This document shows, in pieces, positions 7,998 to 16,900 of a stretch of 50,780 bases of DNA; position 1 is the stretch's first letter, and each line of letters begins with the position of its first letter. The stretch lies in contig CASFYT010000002.1 in NCBI GenBank assembly GCA_949299015.1, forward strand, positions 1 through 50,780, written 5' to 3'. The translations under genes and the position numbers were made by a program. The stretch is from an uncultured Bacillota bacterium. Lineage in GTDB: Bacteria > Bacillota_I > Bacilli_A > RFN20 > CAG-288. The notes beneath the pieces are model-generated. The model had not been told where the DNA came from and ran no database searches. It worked only from the letters and a program-made list of their open reading frames with translations.

Positions 7998-8458
7998 TGA
8001 AGGGAAAGACCTTGGTCGCCTACTTCTCGGCAGAAGGAACGACCGCACAAGTCGCAAGGACGCTGGCAAAGGAGCTGAATGCGGACCTCTTCGAAATCCG
8101 TCCCAAGACGGCCTATACGGCCGCGGACCTGGATTGGAGGAACGTCAGAAGCCGCAGCTCGATCGAGATGTCCCAGGAAGGCTGCCGTCCGGACCTCCTC
8201 GAGGACAAGGACCTCTCTTCCTACGACAACGTCCTCATCGGCTTCCCCATCTGGTGGTACGTCGAGCCCCGCATCGTCGACACCTTCCTCGAGAAGCATG
8301 ACTTTTCCGGAAAGGTCCTCGTTCCGTTTGCCACTTCGGGCGGAAGCGGAATCGAAAAGGCCGTGGAGAGGATGAGGACTCTCTGTCCTTCCGCCCTCCT
8401 CAAGGAGGGAAGGATTCTGCAGGGGAAGGACGTCCTCGCCTTTGCAAGGACCCTGTAG
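7997..8458 (+). CDS. Flavodoxin-like protein
   Basis: 153 residues. It opens with KTLVAYFSAEGTTAQVA, the FMN phosphate-binding loop of flavodoxin-fold proteins, has GFPIWWYVEPR around residue 80 (flavin ring stacking) and PFATSGGSGI near 113, all typical of the Flavodoxin_4 family. It is probably a cytoplasmic FMN electron carrier or small quinone/nitro reductase. The start codon overlaps the alcohol dehydrogenase stop by one base, so the two proteins are made together and share the palindromic promoter. Confidence 0.9.
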   Translation: MKGKTLVAYFSAEGTTAQVARTLAKELNADLFEIRPKTAYTAADLDWRNVRSRSSIEMSQEGCRPDLLEDKDLSSYDNVLIGFPIWWYVEPRIVDTFLEKHDFSGKVLVPFATSGGSGIEKAVERMRTLCPSALLKEGRILQGKDVLAFARTL

Positions 8459-8487
8459 GCCCGGTTTCCGAAGAAGGCGGAAGAAGA

Positions 8488-8528
8488 CCTTTCCAACCCG
8501 AAAGGGGAAGGAAGGGTTTTCTTTTTTT
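8488..8528 (+). terminator. Terminator of the alcohol dehydrogenase-flavodoxin unit
   Basis: CCTTTCC (8488-8494) can pair with GGGAAGG (8505-8511), and alternatively AACCC (8495-8499) with GGGTT (8514-8518); a TTTTCTTTTTTT tract follows at 8517-8528. Confidence 0.65.
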
Positions 8529-8596
8529 GTGGGGATTGGTGGACTTGGAACGACCGGACACTCCTCCCGTCGAATCCGAGGCCTTCGTCGAACACG

Positions 8597-8621
8597 GAAA
8601 AGGGCCGCCTTCCAGCGGCCC
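8597..8621 (-). terminator. Terminator of the hydrogenase operon
   Basis: GGGCCGC (8602-8608) and GCGGCCC (8615-8621) form a 7-bp GC stem with a 6-base loop; read on the minus strand it is followed by TTTTCC. It lies 6 bases after the hydA stop. Confidence 0.85.
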
Positions 8622-8627
8622 TGCGAC

Positions 8628-10430
8628 TTACTTGGTCAACGGCGTCGTCTCCGGAGTCGGATCCGGATAGCACTCCCTCTTGTTGTTGTAGGAAGTGTGG
8701 AGGAGCTTCTCCGCCAAGGGGGAACCCGCGGAGATGAGGTAGTCCTTGTAGAGCTTCTGAATGTCGGGATTCAGATGGCTGCGGCGGATGGGCTTTCCCT
8801 TGTCCTCATCGTAGAGGATCTTGGCCCTCTTCTCGCGATAGGTATACCAGATGTCGGGATCCTCGTTGGGAAGGAAGACCGGGAAGACATAGGGTTGTCC
8901 GCCACCGTTGATGCAGCCGCCGGGGCATCCCATGACTTCGACGAAGTCGTACTTGCACGTGCCCGCCTTCACCTGGTCGAGGATGACCTTGGCGTTCTTC
9001 ATGCCGGAGCAGACGGCGATCTCGATCTTGATGCCGTTGATGGAAAGCGAAGCCTCCTTGATGCCTTCAAGGCCGCGGACCGGAGCAAAGACGACCGGCT
9101 CCATCTCCTCGTTGGTCATGATGTGATAAGCCGTGCGAATCGCCGCCTCCATGACGCCTCCGGTGACGCCGAAGATGACGCCGGCTCCCGTGTTCTCACC
9201 GATGAGGTCATGGTCGAAGTCCTCGTCCGGCAGACGATTCCAGACGATTCCGGAACGACGGATGAGCTGTCCGAGCTCCCTCGTCGTCAGGACGACGTCG
9301 ACGTCGTCGAGGCTTCCGACCTTCTCCTCCGGACGCGACCGCTCGTATTTCTTGGCCGTGCAGGGGACGACGGAGACGACGCAGATGTTGGCCTTGTCGA
9401 TTCCGTTCTTCTCCGCATAGTAGGACTTGATGATGGCTCCCATCATCTGCTGCGGGGACTTGCAGGTCGAAAGGTGCGGAATCAGCTCCGGATAGTTGTA
9501 TTCGATGTAGTTGATCCAGCCCGGAGAGCAGGAGGTCATCATCGGCTTGGGGGCACGCTGGGCGAAGCGCTTGACGAATTCCGTCGCTTCCTCCATGATC
9601 GTCAGATCGGCACCGAAGTTGAGGTCGAAGCAACGATAGAAGCCAAGGCGATGCATCGCCGCGGCCAGCTTCTTGGTGCAGTTGGTCCCGATCCTCTCGC
9701 CGAATTCCTCGCCGATGGCCGCCCGGACGGCCGGAGCGACAAAGGCGATCACCACCTTCTTCTCCTGGAAGGCCTGGTCGAGCTTCGGAAGGTCGTTGTG
9801 CTCCATCAGGGCGCCCGTCGGGCAGACGATGGTGCACTGTCCGCACTGGATGCAGGGGACGGTCGCGAAGGAACGGTTCTCCACCGGACCGACGATGGTG
9901 TTGAAGCCGCGGTTCTGGAAGCCGAGGATGCCGATTCCCTGCGCGTCCTTGCAGGCTTCGATGCACTTTCCGCAGAGGATGCACTTGCTCGTGTCGCGCA
10001 CGATGCCCGGAGCGATCTCGTCTATCGTCGTCTGCGTCTTCTTGCCGACATAGAGCTCCGGACGTGCGCCGACCTCGCGGGCCACTTCCAAGAGCTCGCA
10101 GTGCCCGTTCTTGCGACAGGCCTGGCAGTTGTAGTAATGGTTGGAGAGGAGAAGCTCGACCGAAGTCCGGCGGGCAGCGACGGCCGCCGGGTCGGTGATG
10201 GAGATGTGAAGCCCGTCGCGGACCGGATACGCGCAAGAGGGAACGAGCCTCTTCTCGCCGTCGACATGGACGAGGCAGACGCGGCAGGAAGCCAGGGAGC
10301 ACTTATGGTCGCGCCAATGGCAGAGGTTGGGGATGTTGAATCCGCACGTCTTGGCCGCCTCAAGGATCGACATCCCTTCGTCGACGATGTAGGGATGGTT
10401 CTCGATATAGATTGTGACTTTGTTTGCCAT
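8628..10430 (-). CDS. hydA: [FeFe] hydrogenase catalytic subunit HydA
   Basis: 600 residues from the ATG at 10430, placed 4 bases after the hydB stop. Domains in order: plant-type [2Fe-2S] ferredoxin (Cys spaced as in CGFNIPNLC…CSLASCRVC), the His-Cys3 cluster motif (HYYNCQACRKNGHC), two [4Fe-4S] motifs (CILCGKC…C and CIQCGQC…C), then the H-cluster domain with TSCSPGW (about 297), PCTAKKYE (about 355) and EVMGCPGGCINGGGQP (about 496), and the small-subunit-like C-terminus ending in KLLHTSY. The H-cluster motif before PCTAKK has VV where M is usual. It interconverts protons and H2; with HydB and HydC it should be the NAD- and ferredoxin-linked bifurcating form. Confidence 0.97.
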   Translation of the reverse strand: MANKVTIYIENHPYIVDEGMSILEAAKTCGFNIPNLCHWRDHKCSLASCRVCLVHVDGEKRLVPSCAYPVRDGLHISITDPAAVAARRTSVELLLSNHYYNCQACRKNGHCELLEVAREVGARPELYVGKKTQTTIDEIAPGIVRDTSKCILCGKCIEACKDAQGIGILGFQNRGFNTIVGPVENRSFATVPCIQCGQCTIVCPTGALMEHNDLPKLDQAFQEKKVVIAFVAPAVRAAIGEEFGERIGTNCTKKLAAAMHRLGFYRCFDLNFGADLTIMEEATEFVKRFAQRAPKPMMTSCSPGWINYIEYNYPELIPHLSTCKSPQQMMGAIIKSYYAEKNGIDKANICVVSVVPCTAKKYERSRPEEKVGSLDDVDVVLTTRELGQLIRRSGIVWNRLPDEDFDHDLIGENTGAGVIFGVTGGVMEAAIRTAYHIMTNEEMEPVVFAPVRGLEGIKEASLSINGIKIEIAVCSGMKNAKVILDQVKAGTCKYDFVEVMGCPGGCINGGGQPYVFPVFLPNEDPDIWYTYREKRAKILYDEDKGKPIRRSHLNPDIQKLYKDYLISAGSPLAEKLLHTSYNNKRECYPDPTPETTPLTK

Positions 10431-10434
10431 GGTC

Positions 10435-12333
10435 TCACTCCTTGTAGATGGCGCCGAACTTGCATCCGGCGACACAGGTTCCGCACTTGATGCACTTCGT
10501 CTGGTCGATCTTGAAGGCTTCCTTGCCGACGACGCCGGAGATGGCGTTGACGGGGCAGGACCGGGCGCAGAGAGAGCACTTCTTGCACTTCTCCGGATCG
10601 ATGTGGTAGCTGATCAGGTCCTTGCAGATTCCGGCATCGCATTTCTTGTCGACGATGTGGCGGATGTAGACGTCGTGGAACTTCTCCAGCGTGGAGATGA
10701 TGGGGTTGGCGGCCGTCTGTCCCAGTCCGCAGAGGGCACCGACTTGGATGGATTGGGCAAGTTCATGCAACTTATCGATATCGGAAAGGGTTGCCCTTCC
10801 GCTGGTAATCTTGTCCATGATCTCCAAAAGTCTCTTTGTGCCAATTCGACATTGAGAGCATTTTCCACAAGATTCATCGCAGATGAACTGCATGTAGAAC
10901 TTGGCGACGTCGACCATGCAGTTGTCCTCGTCCATGACGATGGCGCCGCCCGATCCCATCATCGAGCCGTGGGCGACCAGGGAGTCGTAGTCGATGGGGA
11001 CGTCCAGCTCATCGATCGTCAGGCAGCCGCCGGAAGGTCCGCCGGTCTGGATCGCCTGGAACATCTTGTCGTTCTGGATTCCGCCGCCGATGTCATAGAT
11101 GAGCGTGCGGAGGGTCGTTCCCATCGGCACCTCGACGAGACCGACGTTCTTGACCTTTCCTCCGAGGGCGAAGACCTTCGTCCCCTTGGACTTCTCCGTT
11201 CCGATCTTGGCAAACTTCTCCCAGCCTTCGCGCAGGATGTAGGGGACGTTGGCCAAGGTCTCGACGTTGTTGATGATGGTCGGCTTTCCCCAGAGGCCCT
11301 TGACCGCGGGGAAGGGCGGCTTCGGACGCGGCATGCCTCTCTTTCCTTCGATGGAGTTGAGCAGGGCCGTCTCCTCGCCGCAGACGAAGGCGCCGGCTCC
11401 GTAGCGGATGCCGATGTCGAAGTCGAAGCCCGAATTGAGGATGTTCTTTCCCAAAAGGCCGCACTGCCGAAGTTCCTTGAGGGCCGTCTCGACGCGATGG
11501 CAAGCGATCGGATATTCGGCACGGATGTAGAAGTATCCCTGCGTGGCTCCGATGGCATAGCCGGCGATCATCATGCCTTCGATGACGGCGACCGGGTTCC
11601 CCTCGAGGATGGAGCGGTCCATGAAGGCACCGGGGTCGCCTTCGTCGCCGTTGCAGACGACGTACTTGACGTCGCTCTTCTGATCGAGGGCGAACTGCCA
11701 CTTGCGACCCGTGGGGAAGCCCGCGCCTCCTCTGCCCCGCAGTCCCGCCTTGCCGATTTCGTCGATGACTTCCTGGGGTTTCATCGTCAGGGCGCGACGG
11801 AAGGCCTTCATTCCGTCATAGCCGAGGGCTTCGTCGATGTCTTCGGGATTGATGGTTCCGCAGCCGTAGAGGGCGATGCGGACCTGCTTCTTATAGAAAT
11901 TGATGTCGTCCTGACGGGTGACCCTCTTCTTCGTGGCGGGATCGACGTAGAGCAGATCCTCGACGATCTTGTTCCCGATGAGGTCTTCCTCGATGATGCG
12001 CTTGGCATCCTCCGGCTTGACGCCGTGGTAAAGGGTGTCCTCCGGATAGATCTTGACGAAAGGACCCTGCGAGCAGAAGCCGAAGCAGCCGACGAGATTG
12101 ACCGTCACCTTGTCTTCGAGCTTGTGGGCCTTGATCTCCTTCAGGAGTTCATCGTGAATCAGCTGGGAGTTGGACGAGAGGCACCCCGTTCCTCCGCAGA
12201 TGACGATGTGCCTTTTTCCGTCCTTTCCGGAGAATTTCTCCTCCAGCTTCTTCGTCGCCTCGTCCAGGCGCTTGTCCAGCGCCTTGGTATCCTTGATCTT
12301 GACGTCCGTTGTCGCTTTCCTGGGCATCTTCAT
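10435..12333 (-). CDS. hydB: NAD/FMN subunit of trimeric [FeFe] hydrogenase, HydB
   Basis: 632 residues, NuoF-like. An N-terminal thioredoxin-like [2Fe-2S] domain (CGGTGC near 40, then VGCFGFC) precedes the FMN/NADH domain (GRGGAGFPTGRKW and CNGDEGDPGAFMDR), an SLBB segment, a [4Fe-4S] site (CGKCSQCRIG…C), and two C-terminal ferredoxin-type clusters (CKKCSLCARSC, CIKCGTCVAGC). This is the HydB layout of Thermotoga/Acetobacterium-type bifurcating hydrogenases. It lies between hydC (ATGA overlap at 12330-12333) and hydA. The SLBB/cluster segment at about 10738-10878 has AT-rich codons unlike the rest. Confidence 0.96.
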   Translation of the reverse strand: MKMPRKATTDVKIKDTKALDKRLDEATKKLEEKFSGKDGKRHIVICGGTGCLSSNSQLIHDELLKEIKAHKLEDKVTVNLVGCFGFCSQGPFVKIYPEDTLYHGVKPEDAKRIIEEDLIGNKIVEDLLYVDPATKKRVTRQDDINFYKKQVRIALYGCGTINPEDIDEALGYDGMKAFRRALTMKPQEVIDEIGKAGLRGRGGAGFPTGRKWQFALDQKSDVKYVVCNGDEGDPGAFMDRSILEGNPVAVIEGMMIAGYAIGATQGYFYIRAEYPIACHRVETALKELRQCGLLGKNILNSGFDFDIGIRYGAGAFVCGEETALLNSIEGKRGMPRPKPPFPAVKGLWGKPTIINNVETLANVPYILREGWEKFAKIGTEKSKGTKVFALGGKVKNVGLVEVPMGTTLRTLIYDIGGGIQNDKMFQAIQTGGPSGGCLTIDELDVPIDYDSLVAHGSMMGSGGAIVMDEDNCMVDVAKFYMQFICDESCGKCSQCRIGTKRLLEIMDKITSGRATLSDIDKLHELAQSIQVGALCGLGQTAANPIISTLEKFHDVYIRHIVDKKCDAGICKDLISYHIDPEKCKKCSLCARSCPVNAISGVVGKEAFKIDQTKCIKCGTCVAGCKFGAIYKE

Positions 12334-12815
12334 TCCTCCTTGCTTTTCTCGCGGTATTCCTGGATGATCTGAGGAACTTGGGCGAGGGTGACCTTCGGAT
12401 AGACCTTGCCGTTGATGCTCACGGCCGGAGCGATGCCGCAGGCGCCGAGGCAGCGCAGATCATCCAAGGAGAAGAGGCCGTCTTCCGTCGTCTGCCCCGG
12501 CTTGATCTTGAGCATCTCGCCGAACTTGTCGATGATGTTCTGTCCACCCTTGACATAGCAGGCCGTGCCGATGCAGACGCCGATGACGTACTTTCCCTTC
12601 GGCTCCAGGGAGAAGAAGTTGTAGAACGTCACGACACCGTAGATGTCGCTGACCGGGATTCCCGTCTTCGCCGAGATGATCTCCTGGACTTCCAGGGGAA
12701 TGTAACCATATTCCTTCTGAACGTCGCTCAGGATGAGCATCAAAGGGGAGGGCTCGTCCTTGTAGCGGTCGCAGATGTCGATGACGATGTCAATCGCTTC
12801 CTTCCTTAGTTTCAT
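12330..12815 (-). CDS. hydC: [2Fe-2S] subunit of trimeric [FeFe] hydrogenase, HydC
   Basis: 161 residues, NuoE-like thioredoxin-fold protein. The four cluster ligands are visible as Cys81, Cys86, Cys122 and Cys126 (CIGTAC and RCLGAC), the family spacing. The N-terminal helical part (LMLILSDVQKEYGYIP) is also typical. It is the first gene of hydCBA, starts with GGAGGAAA before the ATG, and overlaps hydB by ATGA. It passes electrons between the flavin subunit and the hydrogenase core. Confidence 0.96.
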   Translation of the reverse strand: MKLRKEAIDIVIDICDRYKDEPSPLMLILSDVQKEYGYIPLEVQEIISAKTGIPVSDIYGVVTFYNFFSLEPKGKYVIGVCIGTACYVKGGQNIIDKFGEMLKIKPGQTTEDGLFSLDDLRCLGACGIAPAVSINGKVYPKVTLAQVPQIIQEYREKSKEE

Positions 12816-12844
12816 CGGTTTCCTCCTACATGCATAACGGGAAT

Positions 12845-12905
12845 ATTATATCAAAGAAAGCCAAAGTAAAAGAAAGCCCTTTCTGTAAACAAAAGGTAAC
12901 AAAAA
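12845..12905 (-). promoter_or_regulatory. hydCBA promoter, extended -10, with upstream direct repeat
   Basis: Minus strand TGATATAAT (12845-12853) is an extended -10 box 30 bases before the hydC ATG; no good -35 is present. On the plus strand GTAAACAAAA (12885-12894) and GTAACAAAAA (12896-12905) are near-identical and offset by 11 bases, about one helical turn, just upstream of the promoter. An activator-dependent promoter is a reasonable reading. Confidence 0.6.
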
Positions 12906-12939
12906 GACGAGGCTTTTTTCCAATCGATGAAAACGATTT

Positions 12940-13761
12940 TCAGACCGGAAGCCGTTCGTGCCTCGGTCGGATTCCTTCGACGGAATCCAAGAGGATCAGG
13001 TCATGCCTGCGGGCGAATTCCAGGGCCTCGTACTGGGCGGGAAGAAAACCGACCTGGTCCGGGGCGTGGGCGTCCTGGCCGAAGTAGCACTTGGCCTGAT
13101 ACCGATGGACGAGCGAGAAGAAGTCGTCGGTCGGGTAGATCCAGCGGAAGGAATTCCCGATCGTCCTCCTTCCATGGCGGATGCCGGCGAGGTTGATCTC
13201 CAGGGGGACGTCGTTGGCGACGGCGCACTCGATGATCTCCCTTGAGACCTTGCGGCAGTCGGCGTCGAAGTTGTCGATGGAGGAGAGGAAGTAGTCGGGA
13301 TGGGCAAAGAGGGAGAAGAGTCCCGAGGACAGGGCCTTGACGGCGAGGTCGCGGTAGAGGTAGAGCTCGCTGGCCGAATGGATGTGGGAAAAGCGGTTGG
13401 TGATCTGACGCTGGTCGTTCATGGCCGAGTGATTTCCCAGGATGAGGTAATCCAGGATATGGTTCCCCAGCAGCTCCTGGAAAAAGGGGAAATAGGGAGG
13501 AAAGCTTTCCGCCTCAAAGCCGAGGAAGATCTCGATCTGCCCTTCGTACTTCTTCTGGAGATCTCGGATGGAACGGCAATAGTCCTCGAAGAGGGAATAG
13601 TCTCCTCTCGTGTAGGGCTCCGAAAAATCCGGGAGCATCGCATGATCGGAGAATCCCAGCTGCGTGAATCCCCTGCCGATGGCTTGGAGGACGTATTCCT
13701 CGTCCTTTCCCGTCGCATGTCCGCAGCGGCGGGTATGCGTGTGGTAATTGCAGGTGAACAT
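12940..13761 (-). CDS. PHP-domain phosphatase, histidinol-phosphatase-like
   Basis: 273 residues with the PHP metal-binding motifs: HTHTRRCGHATG at the N-terminus, GFSDHA near residue 38, LGFEAE about 80, LGNHS about 107, FAHPDYF about 165 and FGQDAHAPDQVG near 240. This set matches the HisK-type histidinol phosphatases, which remove phosphate from L-histidinol phosphate in histidine synthesis. No other his gene is near, so the substrate could differ. It is transcribed divergently from the large helicase gene and has its own promoter. Confidence 0.88.
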   Translation of the reverse strand: MFTCNYHTHTRRCGHATGKDEEYVLQAIGRGFTQLGFSDHAMLPDFSEPYTRGDYSLFEDYCRSIRDLQKKYEGQIEIFLGFEAESFPPYFPFFQELLGNHILDYLILGNHSAMNDQRQITNRFSHIHSASELYLYRDLAVKALSSGLFSLFAHPDYFLSSIDNFDADCRKVSREIIECAVANDVPLEINLAGIRHGRRTIGNSFRWIYPTDDFFSLVHRYQAKCYFGQDAHAPDQVGFLPAQYEALEFARRHDLILLDSVEGIRPRHERLPV

Positions 13762-13770
13762 CTTGAGATG

Positions 13771-13800
13771 AGTATAGTGGAAACAAAAGCCCTCTGTCGA
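13771..13800 (-). promoter_or_regulatory. Promoter of the PHP phosphatase gene
   Basis: Minus strand TCGACA (13795-13800), 18-base spacer, TATACT (13771-13776), ten bases before the ATG at 13761. The short leader leaves little room for a ribosome site; CTCAAG is the only purine-containing stretch. Confidence 0.55.
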
Positions 13801-13877
13801 GAAGACGATTCCTCGAAAAGGCCGGACGACGCCAAAAAAGACACCTCTTCTTCTACCGAAGAGACTTTCAATCCACT

Positions 13878-13883
13878 TATAAT
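13878..13883 (+). promoter_or_regulatory. -10 box of the helicase operon
   Basis: TATAAT (13878-13883) lies 32 bases before the ATG at 13916, followed by the strong ribosome site AGGAGGAAA. No clear -35 box is seen at the right distance. Confidence 0.55.
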
Positions 13884-13915
13884 ATTTTCAGGCACGCTCA
13901 CCAGGAGGAAACGAC

Positions 13916-16900
13916 ATGGACAATCCCGAATTTCGACCCGAAATCCGCGTCAAGGCAAAGGTTTCGACCGGTCTCAATCTGCTTTCGATCGTCAACGATC
14001 CCTTGCCCTGTCTCGTTTCCCTTGCCGTCGAGAACCTCTCGGAAAGAGGAATCAAGGACCTGCGCCTCTCCATCCGCTTCGACCCCTCCTTCGGTCAGGA
14101 ACACGAGATCTTCTTCCAGTATCTCGGCCCGAAGTCGACCTCGCTGGTGAGTCCGAACGAGTTGAGAAGGCTGTCCTTCAACCGTCTTTTCTTCTCCCGT
14201 CTCACGGAGGCGACGAAAGGACGCGTCCTGATTTCCATCCGAGGGGAAGGATCGGCCGAACCCCTGCTGGAGGAGAGCTTCGAAATCGACCTCTATCCCT
14301 ACGACACCTTTCTCGGCCGGAGGGAGGGAAGGGAAAGCCAGCTGGCCAGCTACGTGATGCCGAACCTCTCGGGCGTCAAGGACCTGTGCGCCAAGGTCTC
14401 AGAGCGCCTCCGGGAAAAGGACAAAGGCTTCGCCTGCGGCTACCAGGAAGAGGAAAGAGGGGTCCTCGACCAGATCGAGGAGACGTTCCTTCTGCTCCGG
14501 TCGAAGCAGTTCCAGGTCCAAGAGGAGGACCTTTCCCGCATCGACCGAATCTCGATTCCGGACGTCCTCCTCGTCCGGAAGGAAGGGACGGTCCTGGACC
14601 TCGCCCTGCTCTATGCCTCGATCCTCGAGAACATCGGCCTCCATGCCCTTCTTGCCATCAAGGACGAAAAGGCCTACGTCGGATGCTTTTTGGAAGAAGA
14701 TGTCTTCCTGAGCAATTCCATCGAATATAGTCCTAGCCATGTTCAATCATTGATTGAACAAAAAAATCTCATATTGATTGATGTATCAAAACTAAGCAAT
14801 CCCATTTCCGAATTCAAAGAGGCAACAGAATCCATCGAAGAGGCCTTCTTCCAGGGTTTCGACTTCTTCTGCGCCATCGACATCTCCATCTGCCGCGACA
14901 ACGGAATCTTCCCCCTGCCTCTCCATTACGACGAGGCGAGCCAGAGCGTCGTGTATTCGGACCAAAGGAACGTCCTGAGGACATACGGCCACTACGATTC
15001 CCTGACGACGCAGGAAGAGACGCGGAGCGGCTTCGACGTCTGGGAACGCGAGCTTCTCGACCTGTCGATGAACAATCCACTGCTGAACTACCGAATCAAG
15101 AAGTCCCTCTCCTTCCTCTGCGACGACGCCGTCTCCTTCGCTCGTTCCTATCGGAGCGACGACCGGTTCGGCATCACGGCCAGGCCCGCCACGATGACAG
15201 GGACCGTCGACGTCCTCCAGGCCATCGACGACCCGCGCTATGCTTCCTTGGCCGCGGGATCCGTCCAGGGACGGAAGCTCGTCTCGTTCCTGACCGAGAA
15301 CGACCTGCGCGACCGGCTGAAGTACATCTATCGAAAATACCGCGACAACCTCAACGATAAGGGAGCCAACACCCTCTACCTCACCATCGGCCTGCTCCGC
15401 TATTACGAAGTCCAGAACCAGGACAACCTCGGCGCCTATCGCGTCGCTCCGCTCGTCCTTGTCCCGGTCGACCTCGTCAAGGACGGAAAGAGCAAGGGGA
15501 GCTATTCCCTTCGTCTGCGCGACGACGAATGGATGCACAACACCACGCTGATTGAATTCCTGAAGAAGGAGCGCGGCTTCGACCTCTCCGGAATCGAGTC
15601 GATCCTCCCTGGTCCGGACGGCCATCTCGACGTCGAGAGGATCCTCGCCCAGATGGAGAGGACGATCAAGGGTCTTTCCGGCTGGTCCTGCCACCGGAAT
15701 TACCTCGGCCTGGGTTCCTTCGACTTCACGCACTACTGCATGTGGAACGACCTGCGCCTGCGCAAGGAGGCGATGGGAAAGAACCCCATCATCCGTTCCC
15801 TTGCCAGCGGGAGGAAGGAATGGAGCGAGGCCACGTCGAGCCATCCCGTCCGGGAGAGCGACTGCTGCATCCCGCTGGTCGCCGATTCCAGCCAGATCGA
15901 AGCCATCATGAAATGCGCCGACGGCAAATCCTTCATCCTCTTCGGCCCTCCGGGAACCGGAAAGAGCCAGACGATCGTCAACATGATCGCCAACTCCCTC
16001 TATCACGGCAAGAAAGTTCTCTTCGTCTCGGAGAAGCAGGCCGCCCTGGACGTCGTCTACAACCGCCTCAAGCGGATCGGACTGGATCCCTTCTGCCTGC
16101 AGCTTCACTCCGCCAAGGCGAGCAAGGCGATGGTCCTCCGACAATTCTCCAACGCCTTCAAGAATGCCCAGCTCGGCTCCCCCTCCGAGTTCGAGCGCTA
16201 CAAGGAGAGCATCGCGACGAAGCGCACCAAGCTGGAGTACGACATCGAAGTCTTCCACCGCGCCTCCCCCTGCTTCCTCTCCATCAACGACGCCCTGATC
16301 GGCTATGAAAGCGTCAAGGAATCCCGCCAGCTCCCTCCCTTTTCCGACGATTTCCTCCGAAAGCTGACTCCGGAAGACTTCCAGTCGATCAACGACCTCG
16401 CAGAGAGGATCGCCTACCTCGAGGCCTATGGCCACTTCGGGACCTATTTCCAGAACGACCTGATGCCCCTGCGCGGACATGCGTATGGGCTGGAGAAAAG
16501 GGAGAGGCTGTCCGAACAGCTGGACCAGTGGATCAAGAAGGCCCAGATGCTCTCCGCCCGCGTCAACAAGATCAAGGAGGTCTTCCGACCCAACTTCTCC
16601 TTCTCCCGCAGCAACGTCGCCCTCCTGGCCCGCTTCCTGACAAAAGCCCTCGTCGCCGAGGCCCCCGTCCCCCTCGCCTCCAGCATCGTCGACTTCACCA
16701 TCGCGGAAGAGGCGGAGAACATTTCTTCCTTCCTGACGCTGCTGACAGAATACCAGAGCATCCGACAGGAGAAGCTCCTCCCCTACCTGAAGCCCGAGGT
16801 CCTGAAGGACAAGTCGCTTCGGGAAGGCTATTCGGAGGTCAAGTCCATCGACCTTTCCGGCAAAATCTTCCATCGCCAGAAGAGCGCAAGCAAGGCGAAG

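Noticed and set aside
8442-12372. Two long plus-strand open frames opposite hydA and hydB
   Set aside because: They are antisense shadows of well-identified hydrogenase genes and have low-complexity acidic products.
12881-12910. Rex-type operator upstream of hydCBA
   Set aside because: TTGTTAC resembles one Rex half-site, but the second half and the symmetry of TTGTTAA-N4-TTAACAA are absent.
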